From the NCBI GenBank assembly GCA_025356015.1, contig JANXYO010000007.1, forward strand, positions 1 to 64,000: a DNA stretch of 64,000 bases, read 5' to 3'. A program made the translations under genes and the position numbers. Of this stretch, positions 10,649 through 19,314 are shown one piece after another. Origin of the DNA: Spirochaetaceae bacterium (GTDB taxonomy: Bacteria > Spirochaetota > Spirochaetia > Treponematales > Rectinemataceae). How positions within the stretch are numbered: the stretch's first letter is position 1; every line of letters begins with the position of its first letter. The notes beneath the pieces were generated by a model. The model had not been told where the DNA came from. It made no database searches and was given only the letters and a program-made list of their open reading frames with translations.

Positions 10649-12258
10649 ATGCCGGCAGCGGCGCCCCTGCCCCCCTCGTCGAAATACGGGGCCTGCGCAT
10701 CGCCTTTCGCAAGGGCGCTTCCCTCACCGAGGTGGTCCACGGGGCGAGCCTCACGATCGGCCGCAACGAGACCCTGGCCCTGGTCGGGGAGAGCGGCTCG
10801 GGCAAGACCATCACGGCCCAGGCCATCCTGAGGCTCCTGCCTGAATCGCTCATCGCCTATCCCGAGGGCGAGGTCCTTTTCGAGGGCAGGGACGTGCTCA
10901 GGATGTCCCCCCCGGAGCTGCTGGGGATACGCGGCGACAGGATCGGGATGATCTTCCAGGAGCCCATGACCTCGCTCAATCCCCTGCACACCGTGGAGCG
11001 CCAGCTTGACGAGGCCCTCCTGCTGCACCGCGGCCTGGCCCCGGCCAAGGCGAGCCCGGTGAGCCTCGAATGGCTGCGGCGCGTCGGCCTCGAGGCGCCT
11101 GAGAACAAGCTCAAGGCCTACCCCCACCAGCTCTCGGGTGGGGAGCGACAGCGGGTCATGATAGCGATGGCCCTCCTGAACGAACCCGACCTCCTCATCG
11201 CCGACGAGCCCACCACGGCCCTGGACGTCACCATCCAGGCCCAGATCCTGCGCCTCATCAAGCAGCTCCAGGCCGAGCTCGGCATGGCGGTCCTCTTCAT
11301 CACCCACGACCTCGGGATCGTGCGCCGCGTCGCCGACCGGGTGGCCGTCATGCACGACGGCTATATCGTCGAGACGGGCGAGACGACCGGGATCTTCGCC
11401 AAGCCGCAGCACGATTACACAAGGAAGCTCCTCGCGGCCGAGCCCAGGTCCGAGGCCCAGGCCGGGGATCCCTCCCGGCCTGTGGTCCTGCGGGCCACAG
11501 GCCTCAGGGTCTGGTTCCCGATCCAGACCGGGGTCCTGCGAAGGACCACCGACTTCGTGAAGGCTGTCGACGGCATTGGCATCGAGCTCCGTGAGGGCCA
11601 GACTCTCGGCATAGCCGGCGAGAGCGGGTCGGGCAAGACCACGCTGGGACGGGCCCTGCTGCGCCTCGTCAAGAGCGAGGGCGAGATAGAGTTCGACGGC
11701 ATGGCGGTGCACTCCATGGGCAGCGAGGAGCTGCGCGCCCTGCGCCGGAGGATGCAGATTATCTTCCAGGACCCCTTTGGCTCCCTGAACCCGCGCATGT
11801 CGGTGGAGCAGATAATCGGGGAGGGTCTCGAGGTCAACAGGTTGGGCGACCGCGCGGAGCGCGCTTCGGTGATCGCCGACACGATGCGCGAAGTCGGTCT
11901 TGATCCCGAGAACCGCAACCGCTATCCGCACGAGTTCTCCGGCGGCCAGAGGCAGCGCATCGCCCTCGCCCGGGCCCTTGTCCTCAAGCCTTCCCTCCTC
12001 ATCCTCGACGAGCCAACCTCCTCCCTCGACAGGACGATCCAGTTCCAGGTCACCGAGCTCCTGCGCCAGCTCCAGGCCGCCCATTCCCTGAGCTACATCT
12101 TCATAAGCCATGACCTCAAGGTGCTCAAGTCGCTCTGCCACGATCTGGTGATCATGCGCCGCGGCAAGGTGGTGGAGGCGGGGTCGGCCGAGGAGATCTT
12201 CGCCAGGCCCCGGGCCGAGTATACGAAGGAACTCCTGGCGACGGCCTTCGAGTCATGA
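10645..12258 (+). CDS. yejF: YejF-type tandem ATPase of the peptide importer
   Basis: A 537-residue cytoplasmic ATPase with two complete ABC modules in one chain. Each has Walker A GESGSGKT and a signature motif (LSGGERQR in the first half, FSGGQRQR in the second), plus Walker B (LLIADEP, LLILDEP). The double-domain form is typical of YejF/DppDF fusions. The frame is open further upstream but that part is a shadow of yejE; the ATG at 10645 overlaps the yejE stop (ATGA) and follows GGAGG. Its own stop overlaps the next gene's ATG (ATGA). Confidence 0.94.
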   Translation: MNAGSGAPAPLVEIRGLRIAFRKGASLTEVVHGASLTIGRNETLALVGESGSGKTITAQAILRLLPESLIAYPEGEVLFEGRDVLRMSPPELLGIRGDRIGMIFQEPMTSLNPLHTVERQLDEALLLHRGLAPAKASPVSLEWLRRVGLEAPENKLKAYPHQLSGGERQRVMIAMALLNEPDLLIADEPTTALDVTIQAQILRLIKQLQAELGMAVLFITHDLGIVRRVADRVAVMHDGYIVETGETTGIFAKPQHDYTRKLLAAEPRSEAQAGDPSRPVVLRATGLRVWFPIQTGVLRRTTDFVKAVDGIGIELREGQTLGIAGESGSGKTTLGRALLRLVKSEGEIEFDGMAVHSMGSEELRALRRRMQIIFQDPFGSLNPRMSVEQIIGEGLEVNRLGDRAERASVIADTMREVGLDPENRNRYPHEFSGGQRQRIALARALVLKPSLLILDEPTSSLDRTIQFQVTELLRQLQAAHSLSYIFISHDLKVLKSLCHDLVIMRRGKVVEAGSAEEIFARPRAEYTKELLATAFES

Positions 12259-14381
12259 AGGTCCCCGTGTTCTGCGGCAAGGACTGCGGCGGCGGTGCCT
12301 GCCCCCTCCTCGCCGAGCTAGTTGACGGCAGGGTCCTCGGCATCACGCACAATCCCGAGGCGGGCCGTTTCATCACCGGCTGCGCGCGGGGCTACGGTCT
12401 CGCGCGCTTCCATTACGCGAGGGACAGGCTTCGCATGCCCCTCATCAGGACAGGGGAGCGCGGGTCGGGGAGCTTCCGCGAGGCGAGCTGGGACGAGGCG
12501 CTTTCCCTTGTCGCCGAGCGCCTTGCCTCTGTCCGTGACAGGCTGGGATGCGAATCCATCCTCTCCCTCGCCTCGGCCGGCTCCCTTGGCGCCCTGCACA
12601 ACACGGCTTCCCTCACCAGCCGCTTCCTTGACTGCCTGGGGGTACGGACCAGCCTCCAGGGAAGCTACAGCAACGGGGCAGTGCGCTTCGTCCTGCCCTA
12701 TGTCCTGGGCCAGGACTGGAGGCAGTCCTCGGGCTTCGACCCGGCTACCATGCAGCACGCGAACATGATCATCCTCTGGGGTGCGAACATCCTCGAGACG
12801 AGGCTGGGTGCCGAAGTGCCAGCCCGGCTCCTCGAGGCGAGGCGCAGGGGGATCCCGATCGTGGCCATCGACCCCCGACGCACCGAGACGGCCGAGCGGG
12901 CGGCCACCACATGGCTGCCGATCAGGCCGGGAACCGACACCGCCCTGATGCTCGCCCTCCTGCATGTCCTCATCGCCGAGGGGCTCGTCGACCGCGGCTT
13001 CGTGGACCAGAGGGCAATCGGATTTGGCCAGCTCGAGGCCTATGTGCTCGGCAGGGACGACGGCTTCGCGCGCGACCCCTCCTGGGCCTCGGCCATCTGC
13101 GGCATCGAGGCGCCCGAGATTCGCGCCCTCGCACGCTCATGGGCGGAGACGAAACCGGCGATGCTCATCCCCGGCTATTCGATACAGCGAGTAGAGGGAG
13201 GCGAGGAGACATTCAGGCTCACGGTGGCCCTCCAGCTCGCGACGGGGAACTTCGGCCTGTGCGGGGGATCGACCGGCTCCCCGAACAACTGCCTGCCTGT
13301 TCCCAGGGTAGGGAGGATAGACCCGAGGGCCCGCCCCGGCGGCCCTTCGGTGAGCGTCCTGCGCTGGCCCGACGCGATACTCGAGGGACGCTCCGGCGGC
13401 TACCCGAGCGATATCGCCGCGGCCTACGTGGCCGGCTCGAACTACGCGAACCAGGGAGGCGATGTGCGAAAGAGCCTTGCCGCCTTCGCCCGCCTCGAGT
13501 TCGCGGTCTGCCACGAGATGTTCCTCACCCCGACGGCCCGGCTCTGCGACGTCGTCCTGCCCGCTGCCTCGCCGCTCGAGAAGGAGGACCTCGGCATCCC
13601 CTGGCACGGCAACTATCTTCTTTACAAGGCCCAGGCGGTCGCGGCCGAGGGCCAGGCCCGCTCCGACTACGACATCTTCGCCGAGCTGTCCGACCGCATG
13701 GGTTTTGGAGAGGCATTCAGCGAGGGCAGGACTGCGTCAGAGTGGGTCGAGCTCTTCATCGCGGCTTCAGAGGTCCCCGATCCCCTCGAGTTCAAGCGCA
13801 GTGGCATCTATCTGGCCCCCGAGCAGGAGCGCGTGGGGCTCTCGGAGTTCAGGGCCGATCCAGAGGGCCGGCCCCTTCGCACGCCATCGGGCAAGGTGGA
13901 GCTTGCGAGCGAGGCCTACGCGCGCGACACGGGCGGCAGCCCCATCCCGCTCTGGCGAGGCCTGCGCCTCGACCCGCGCTTCCCCTTGAGCCTGGTGAGC
14001 CCGAAGCTCGCTCTGGCCACCCATTCCCAGGGAAGGGATCCCGCGGGCGCCGGGCCTGCCGCGGCCCAGGCCATCTCCTTGAATCCTGGGGACGCCCGGG
14101 CCCGGGGCATAGCCGAGGGCGACCTGGTGCGGGTTTACAACGACAGGGGCTCGAGCCGCGTCCGGGCCTTGGTCAGAGCCGAAGTCATGGCCGGGGTGGC
14201 TTCGCTGCCCGAAGGCTCGTGGTTCGTCCTCGACGCCTCGCTTGAGGACAGCTCGGGATCGCCTAACCTCTTGACCTCGACCGAAGGAGGGGGGGCCTCG
14301 ACCTCGGCCGTCATGCACGCTGTCGCCGTAGAGGTCGAGCGCTGCCAGGGAAGGGCAGCCACGGAGCAGGGTCCGGGCTAG
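12255..14381 (+). CDS. Molybdopterin-dependent oxidoreductase (DMSO reductase family)
   Basis: A 708-residue enzyme expected to carry a bis-pterin Mo (or W) cofactor and one [4Fe-4S] cluster. Cluster ligands are seen as Cys7-x3-Cys11-x4-Cys16-x26-Cys43. Cofactor-binding features follow: WGANILET and the AIDPRRTETAERA loop in the second domain, and the C-terminal domain with SPKLALATHSQG, NPGDARARGIAEGDLVRVYND and LPEGSW. The residue near the metal may be the Ser in GSYSNGAV (about 140). There is no Tat or Sec signal, so it should act in the cytoplasm. It is translationally coupled (ATGA) to the YejABEF-type importer, which suggests that the imported compound or a product of it is the substrate. 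The exact reaction is unknown. Its stop overlaps that of the convergent pyrophosphorylase gene. Confidence 0.9.
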   Translation: MKVPVFCGKDCGGGACPLLAELVDGRVLGITHNPEAGRFITGCARGYGLARFHYARDRLRMPLIRTGERGSGSFREASWDEALSLVAERLASVRDRLGCESILSLASAGSLGALHNTASLTSRFLDCLGVRTSLQGSYSNGAVRFVLPYVLGQDWRQSSGFDPATMQHANMIILWGANILETRLGAEVPARLLEARRRGIPIVAIDPRRTETAERAATTWLPIRPGTDTALMLALLHVLIAEGLVDRGFVDQRAIGFGQLEAYVLGRDDGFARDPSWASAICGIEAPEIRALARSWAETKPAMLIPGYSIQRVEGGEETFRLTVALQLATGNFGLCGGSTGSPNNCLPVPRVGRIDPRARPGGPSVSVLRWPDAILEGRSGGYPSDIAAAYVAGSNYANQGGDVRKSLAAFARLEFAVCHEMFLTPTARLCDVVLPAASPLEKEDLGIPWHGNYLLYKAQAVAAEGQARSDYDIFAELSDRMGFGEAFSEGRTASEWVELFIAASEVPDPLEFKRSGIYLAPEQERVGLSEFRADPEGRPLRTPSGKVELASEAYARDTGGSPIPLWRGLRLDPRFPLSLVSPKLALATHSQGRDPAGAGPAAAQAISLNPGDARARGIAEGDLVRVYNDRGSSRVRALVRAEVMAGVASLPEGSWFVLDASLEDSSGSPNLLTSTEGGGASTSAVMHAVAVEVERCQGRAATEQGPG

Positions 14382-15931
14382 CCCGGCTCGCCCGCCCTCC
14401 AGCGGCCGCCATCGAGGACGAGGCCGTAGAGGCCTCCCAGTTTCCGCTCGAGGCCGGCGTGCAGCAGCCGCGATATCCGGGCCAGATCCTCGGGGATCCG
14501 CGGGTCGCCATGGCCGACGCCGCTCGTGAGAAGGGTCTCCACCAGGAGCTTGGCGGCGATGAAGCGCTCATACTTGTCCACCGCGAAGGCCAGGAAGTCC
14601 GGCAGAAGGGAACTGACCTCCCAGGTCACCTGCTCGGCCTGGGAATAGCGGCCCGCGTCCTTGTCCTGGTCGGTGAAGCGCACGGGGAGGCGTCTTCCGA
14701 TGTCCTCGATGCGCGGCACGAGCCAGTCGAGGTCGAAGAGCCCCGTCGCGCAATTGAAGAGGATCGAGGCACCAGCCGACTCGAGGCGGGCGACCTCGTC
14801 GAAGGAGATCGCCGGCCCGATGTCGGCGACAGTCCTCGAGCCACCGGCCGTCTCAACGAGGATCCCGCCCTTCACGTCGACCGGAGTCCTGAAGGCGAAG
14901 TCGAAGGCCGCCGGCATCCCGGAGAGGGCGAGCAGGGCAAGCTCGACAGGATCGGGCATGTAGCCCAGGTTGTCCACGTTGCCAAGGTATGCGAAGCGGC
15001 AACCTCCGTCGCGCAACGCGCGCAGGACGCCTGCGAGCACGCGGAAGCACTGGCCGTGCCCGCCGGGGAGGGGGAGGGCCGAATCCTTCTGCCCGTAGGC
15101 CCTGTCGAATATCCGCCGGGGTCTGCCCTCGCTCGAGTGGGTGTAGGCCGAGATCATGCTCTGGATGCCCGTGGCCCACTCGGTCCCCTCAAGGCCGAGG
15201 CGTCGGGAAAGAGGGGCAAGCATGGGGTGGGCCTTGAGCGACTCGTAGGCCTGGGCCAGCTCGGCGTCGTTGGCGACGCTTGTCATCTGGAATAGGGGCA
15301 TGAAGGGCCCCGATCCGGGTTGCCACGCTCCTGCCGCCCTGCAGCGCTCGGCCGCGAGGAGACGGGAGCGCATCTTGAGGAGGAGGAAGCTTTCCCCGGG
15401 ACTGCCGTCGCTGTTGATCCAAGCGGGGGTGATGCCCTTCGGCCTGTCCTTGCACAGCGGCGCGAGGAGGTCGAAGGACCCCTCGAGGGCCGAGAAGACC
15501 TCGCTGCCGAAGGCGAGGTTCTTCTTCGAATCTGCATAGCTTGTCGCCGATCCGCCATTGAGGACGCCCCAGGCACAGCGAGGGAGGAGGAGGGTTCCCA
15601 GCCCTTCGAGTGCCTGCCGCGTGAAGGCCAGCCCCGGCTCGCCGTCCGCCCTGGTCCTCTCCACCCCTCTGGGCAGTTTGGACAAGTAGGCCCCGAGGCC
15701 GAGTGAGGCGAGGCGTTCGCGCACCCGGGCCTCTGGGGCGGCGTAGGGGGGCATCGTGGGTGATATGGCGATGACCCGGGCGCCATCGACCTTGGGGACT
15801 CCCGCCGCCTTCACCGGGGCGACCGAGTCATAGAGCCCCGAGTTCCAGTCATCGAGGATCGAGAGGCTCAGGGAGGCGTCTATGCCCTTCGAGGCCATGT
15901 CGCGCAGGAGGGCGGGGCTCAAGTCTTCCAT
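14378..15931 (-). CDS. UTP--sugar-1-phosphate uridylyltransferase (UDPGP family)
   Basis: A 517-residue cytoplasmic nucleotidyltransferase with the eukaryote-like UDP-glucose/UDP-N-acetylhexosamine pyrophosphorylase fold. The nucleotide-binding LNGGSATSYADSKK loop (about residues 125-138), GHGQCFR near 290 and YLGNVDNLG near 315 are seen. The reaction is sugar-1-phosphate + UTP to UDP-sugar + PPi. Glucokinase lies 13 nt upstream and a phosphohexomutase at 25.3 kb, so UDP-glucose formation is the likely role, although UDP-HexNAc cannot be excluded. The ATG at 15931 follows GGAGAG; the frame is open upstream but only into the glk stop region. A GalU-type enzyme would look quite different. Confidence 0.82.
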   Translation of the reverse strand: MEDLSPALLRDMASKGIDASLSLSILDDWNSGLYDSVAPVKAAGVPKVDGARVIAISPTMPPYAAPEARVRERLASLGLGAYLSKLPRGVERTRADGEPGLAFTRQALEGLGTLLLPRCAWGVLNGGSATSYADSKKNLAFGSEVFSALEGSFDLLAPLCKDRPKGITPAWINSDGSPGESFLLLKMRSRLLAAERCRAAGAWQPGSGPFMPLFQMTSVANDAELAQAYESLKAHPMLAPLSRRLGLEGTEWATGIQSMISAYTHSSEGRPRRIFDRAYGQKDSALPLPGGHGQCFRVLAGVLRALRDGGCRFAYLGNVDNLGYMPDPVELALLALSGMPAAFDFAFRTPVDVKGGILVETAGGSRTVADIGPAISFDEVARLESAGASILFNCATGLFDLDWLVPRIEDIGRRLPVRFTDQDKDAGRYSQAEQVTWEVSSLLPDFLAFAVDKYERFIAAKLLVETLLTSGVGHGDPRIPEDLARISRLLHAGLERKLGGLYGLVLDGGRWRAGEPG

Positions 15932-15944
15932 CGCATTCTCTCCC

Positions 15945-17006
15945 CTAGGCCAGGGTGACTGCGGCGTTGGCCGCGCCATAGAGCGAGATCGAGTAGTCCT
16001 TGACGATCATGACGGGGGTGCGCATGAGGATCTTCTTTATGTGCTCGCGGTAGCTTTTCTCGAACATCACCATGAAGCGCCTGTCCTCGAGGAACCTGGC
16101 CTCGTTCTTGGCCGCGATGCCTCCCGCGAGGAAGACTCCCCCCGCGGGAAGGAAGGCCGCGGTCAGGTCGGCGGCGACCCTGGCGTAGAGTTTCACGAAG
16201 ATGTCCATCGTCCTGGCGCAAAGCCGGTCGGAGCCAGCGGCAGCGGCGGCGAGGGCCGGCCTCTCCTCAAGGGCTGCCTCGAGCACGCCGCGGGCAGCCG
16301 GGCTCAAGGTCTCGCCTCTCGACTCGGCAGCCTCGGCCAGGAAGGCGATGAGGTTCGCGATGCCCTGGCCCGAGACCCCGGCCTCGGCGCCGGGAACAAA
16401 GCCATAGCGCTCCTCGAGCCAGCGCTGGAAGGCGCGGGTCTCGTCGTCGTAGACGGGCAGGGAGATGTGGCCGCCCTCGGATGGCAGGGCCTCGACCTTG
16501 TCCTTGACCCTGACGACATAGCCCACGCCGAGGCCGGTGCCGGCCCCGACGATCGCCCTCACCCCCGGGAGGATCTCTCCGAGGGAGCCGTCGCTGTGGG
16601 GGAGCCTCGTGATCTCCTCGGGCTTCTCAGGGTCGAGGAGGAGGACACCATAGGAGACTGCGGTGAAGTCGTTGATGAGGCGTGTGGGGATCGAGAAGTC
16701 GCGCTCGAGCTCGCGGGCGTCGATGCCCCAGGGCGCGTTCGTCAGCGTTATGCGACGCTCGACCACGGGGCCGGCGCCCGAGATGCAGCAGAGCTCGGGC
16801 CTCATGCCCGGCATCTCGACCCTTGCCTCGTCGAGGAAGCGGCCAAGGGGGGCGGAGAGTGAGGGCTCGTCCCTGGTGGAGTAGTGCCGGTCGAAGAGGA
16901 GGGTGAAGGTCCCGCCCTTCTTCCCGATGAGGGCGAGGTTGGTGTTCGTCCCGCCGATGTCGCCGGCGAGGACGACGAGGTCGTACGATGTGCGCGAGGC
17001 TGTCAT
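15945..17006 (-). CDS. glk: Glucokinase (Glk family)
   Basis: A 353-residue cytoplasmic hexokinase-fold enzyme (ATP + glucose to glucose-6-phosphate). The ATP site GDIGGTNTNLALI lies at about residues 15-27, the catalytic Asp in INDFTAVSYG near 115, then GAGTGLGVGY and SEGGHISLP, which identify the proteobacterial-type Glk family rather than ROK. It is the first gene of a pair with the UDP-sugar pyrophosphorylase. There is no Shine-Dalgarno site. A TATCAT hexamer (minus strand, 17014-17019) lies 7 nt before the ATG with TTTTCA 18 nt further upstream, suggesting a leaderless transcript. A longer frame upstream overlaps the intergenic hairpin and is not believed. Confidence 0.88.
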   Translation of the reverse strand: MTASRTSYDLVVLAGDIGGTNTNLALIGKKGGTFTLLFDRHYSTRDEPSLSAPLGRFLDEARVEMPGMRPELCCISGAGPVVERRITLTNAPWGIDARELERDFSIPTRLINDFTAVSYGVLLLDPEKPEEITRLPHSDGSLGEILPGVRAIVGAGTGLGVGYVVRVKDKVEALPSEGGHISLPVYDDETRAFQRWLEERYGFVPGAEAGVSGQGIANLIAFLAEAAESRGETLSPAARGVLEAALEERPALAAAAAGSDRLCARTMDIFVKLYARVAADLTAAFLPAGGVFLAGGIAAKNEARFLEDRRFMVMFEKSYREHIKKILMRTPVMIVKDYSISLYGAANAAVTLA

Positions 17007-17104
17007 GGTGATGATGATAAGCCGCAGGGCGCTTCCATGAAAAGAGGCGGGAGGTGAGAGCGTGTCTGTGGTTGCTTTCCCGTCTCTTCTGTCCCTACAA
17101 CGCG

Positions 17105-17147
17105 GCGGCCCCCGGTGACTGCCCTTTCTGGCATCGCCGGAGGCCGC
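17105..17147 (-). terminator. Long GC hairpin between the barrel gene and glk
   Basis: Arms 17105-17115 and 17137-17147 pair with one mismatch (10 of 11), with an inner 4-bp stem (17120-17123 / 17130-17133). It lies 25 nt after the stop of the outer-membrane gene read on the minus strand. There is no T-tract, so termination is plausible but unproven. Confidence 0.45.
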
Positions 17148-17172
17148 GCTGGGAGCGGATTCGGTAGGAGGG

Positions 17173-18183
17173 CTAGAACTGGATGCGGGCCATGATGGAG
17201 CCGCCGACGTCCTTGGTCGCGGGGATGACCATCGCCTGGAAGTCCAGCACCACGAGGATGTTGAGGGAGAAGCCTCCGTAGATGCGCAGGACGGGTTTTT
17301 TGCCGTCGACCGAGTAGCGGAAGCCGGTGCCCTGGACATCGATATTCTGGCCCGTCGCTGCCTCATAGGCCGAGACAAAGGCGGCGGTGTTGGATGGGAA
17401 GCCGTTCTTCGTGACGGTCAGGCCGCTGCTCTCGAGCCCGCCAGAGACCGTCGAGGTCCCGAGGGTGAGGCCTGCGCCGATATAGGGCGTGAGGATGAAA
17501 AGGAGGGTCTTGCTCGCCTGGATATTGAAGTCGAAGGTCGTGGACTTCCAGTCCAGCACGAGGTTGGGCGGGGGGAGAGCGAGGACCCAGTTATTGGACA
17601 GGGGGTCGGCATAGCTCAGGCTCTGGGTGCCGCCACTCTTTATTGGCGTGCTCAGATTGCCGGTCTGGTAGTCGATGGCGAGCCCGACGCTGATGTCTGG
17701 CTTGAAGAAGCTTTCCTTCATAAGGGCGTAGCGGAACTGCAGGCCGAAGTTCTTGTAGTCGAAGTCGACGTCCGAGGAGCTCTTGAGAGAGGAGGCGAGG
17801 GGCTTGGGCATGAAGCCGGCCTTGATGCCCACGTCAAAGGGCAGGAAGGGAAGGCCGATCTTGAGGCTGGCCGCCGCGGCCGGGAAGGGGATCCCGCTTT
17901 TCGCCAGGCTGTCCGGAGCCACTTGTCCCAGGGACTGGAACATCCTCTGGACATTGTCCTTGCCCGCGAAGACAACCCCGCCACCGAGTCCCACACCAAA
18001 GTGGGGGAAGGAGCCGATGTATGCGTCTGACCAGTTGTTGCCGATTGTGGAATTGACGGCCAGGGCGCCGGCCATCGAGTCGGCGAAATCGGTGAAGGCG
18101 TTCTGGAATCCTTGGAGGGTCTGGGCGAAAGTTCCTCCACCAAGCAATGCCAGCAATACCACCAGGACAATTAGCTTCTTCAA
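17173..18183 (-). CDS. Outer-membrane beta-barrel protein
   Basis: A 336-residue exported protein: signal peptide MKKLIVLVVLLALLGGGTFA, then alternating amphipathic strands rich in Gly and aromatic residues, and a C-terminal IMARIQF ending in Phe, the usual recognition signal for outer-membrane assembly. No conserved family name can be given; similar spirochaete proteins are annotated as hypothetical outer-membrane proteins. The start codon is TTG (18183), supported by GGGGAGGAAAATC at ideal distance and by the signal peptide starting there. Monocistronic in appearance, with a long hairpin downstream. Confidence 0.85.
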   Translation of the reverse strand: MKKLIVLVVLLALLGGGTFAQTLQGFQNAFTDFADSMAGALAVNSTIGNNWSDAYIGSFPHFGVGLGGGVVFAGKDNVQRMFQSLGQVAPDSLAKSGIPFPAAAASLKIGLPFLPFDVGIKAGFMPKPLASSLKSSSDVDFDYKNFGLQFRYALMKESFFKPDISVGLAIDYQTGNLSTPIKSGGTQSLSYADPLSNNWVLALPPPNLVLDWKSTTFDFNIQASKTLLFILTPYIGAGLTLGTSTVSGGLESSGLTVTKNGFPSNTAAFVSAYEAATGQNIDVQGTGFRYSVDGKKPVLRIYGGFSLNILVVLDFQAMVIPATKDVGGSIMARIQF

Positions 18184-18270
18184 GATTTTCCTCCCCGGTT
18201 CGTGTAACCGACTAATCTGATCATAACGCGCCGGATCCCGGTTTTCAATGAATGTGGCGGTGATTATGTA

Positions 18271-19269
18271 TCATATATCCAGAAGGTCTAATATTTCCAA
18301 GGCTGACAGGGCCCGGTTCCTGGCTGCGTCGAATATCTCGAGATGGACGTGGCCCCCGTGGTCTGGCCGCCGTGCGTTCATCCCCGTGTTTCCACCGGTC
18401 CCGAGGATCTGCCCCCTCGCGACGAGGTCGCCGCAGGCCAGGGCGATGCTCCTGAAATGAAAATACGAAAAATAGCGACGTGTGTCGGGGTCATAGATCA
18501 CGAGTCCGTTTCCTGCGGCTGGGCTGAGGCCCCCGCCCGCCCAGGCCTGGGGGCCGGCCCCGCCCTTCCAGTCACCGGCAGCGGCGACGACGATTCCACC
18601 CGAGATCGCGGGTATCGGGGGCCCTGCCTGTCCATCCCTGCGTTGCGCGAAGTCCTGGAAGAAGAGATCGAGGGCGTAGGGATGGGCGAAGGACATGTCG
18701 CTGATCGTGGGTCTTCGGAAGGCCTTGCGCGGGAAAAGGGGCTCGGGGCGGACCTGGCCATTCCTGGCCGTCTCAGTGCCACGAGGGCCGCCCGAGCGGG
18801 CCTGCTCGGCGCCAATTTCCCGGGCGATCGCGGCGTAGGCAGCCTCGTAGTTGGCCCGCAAGGGGCGGTACTGCAGGGCGAGGGCGGCTGCCCTGCGGTA
18901 GTGGGCTCCCGCCGCTCCCGCGATGGAGGATGATTCGAGAAAGTCATCGATGTCGCGGTCGAGGGCGAGCATGGCAAGGACAGCGTCGCCGCGGGGCAGG
19001 GCTGAGGAGAGGGCTTCCCTCGCGCTCAGACCCGAAAGCCGGGCGCTTCGGACAAGGGAGAGTCCGACCGCCGCTGCGAAATCCGGTCCCGCCAGCGTAA
19101 GGGAGCGCGGCGAGAGGGCCGCATCGAGGATCGACAGCTCGGCCCGGGCCGAGGAGAGGCCGGGGCCCGTCTGGACGGCCGTGACCGGGTAATCGCCGGC
19201 CGCGGCTCCGCCTGCGACGAGGGCGAAGGCAGACACTCCAAGTACGATCGCGCTGACGGACTTCCACAT
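18271..19269 (-). CDS. M23 (LytM-like) peptidase domain protein, exported
   Basis: A 332-residue protein with a signal peptide (about 1-24, ending GGAAA), a central Ala-rich helical region (about 30-180), and a C-terminal M23 fold (about 190-332). Motifs: SFAHPYALDLFF (possible first zinc ligands His and Asp), NGLVIYDPDTRRYFSYFHF, GDLVARGQILGTGGNTG and GGHVHLEIF with the HxH ligand/catalytic pair. The first site is Hx4D rather than the usual Hx3D, so catalytic competence is uncertain; many LytM proteins act as non-enzymatic activators of amidases. The likely role is peptidoglycan remodelling in the periplasm. A TATGAT 9 nt before the ATG and no Shine-Dalgarno suggest leaderless expression. 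Confidence 0.8.
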   Translation of the reverse strand: MWKSVSAIVLGVSAFALVAGGAAAGDYPVTAVQTGPGLSSARAELSILDAALSPRSLTLAGPDFAAAVGLSLVRSARLSGLSAREALSSALPRGDAVLAMLALDRDIDDFLESSSIAGAAGAHYRRAAALALQYRPLRANYEAAYAAIAREIGAEQARSGGPRGTETARNGQVRPEPLFPRKAFRRPTISDMSFAHPYALDLFFQDFAQRRDGQAGPPIPAISGGIVVAAAGDWKGGAGPQAWAGGGLSPAAGNGLVIYDPDTRRYFSYFHFRSIALACGDLVARGQILGTGGNTGMNARRPDHGGHVHLEIFDAARNRALSALEILDLLDI

Positions 19270-19278
19270 CGGAGTTGG

Positions 19279-19308
19279 ATCATAACGAGGCCCAGCCCCG
19301 AGAGTCCA
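19279..19308 (-). promoter_or_regulatory. Putative leaderless promoter of the M23 gene
   Basis: Minus strand: TGGACT (19303-19308), 18 nt, TATGAT (19279-19284), then 9 nt to the ATG at 19269. Confidence 0.45.
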
Positions 19309-19314
19309 CGCCCT

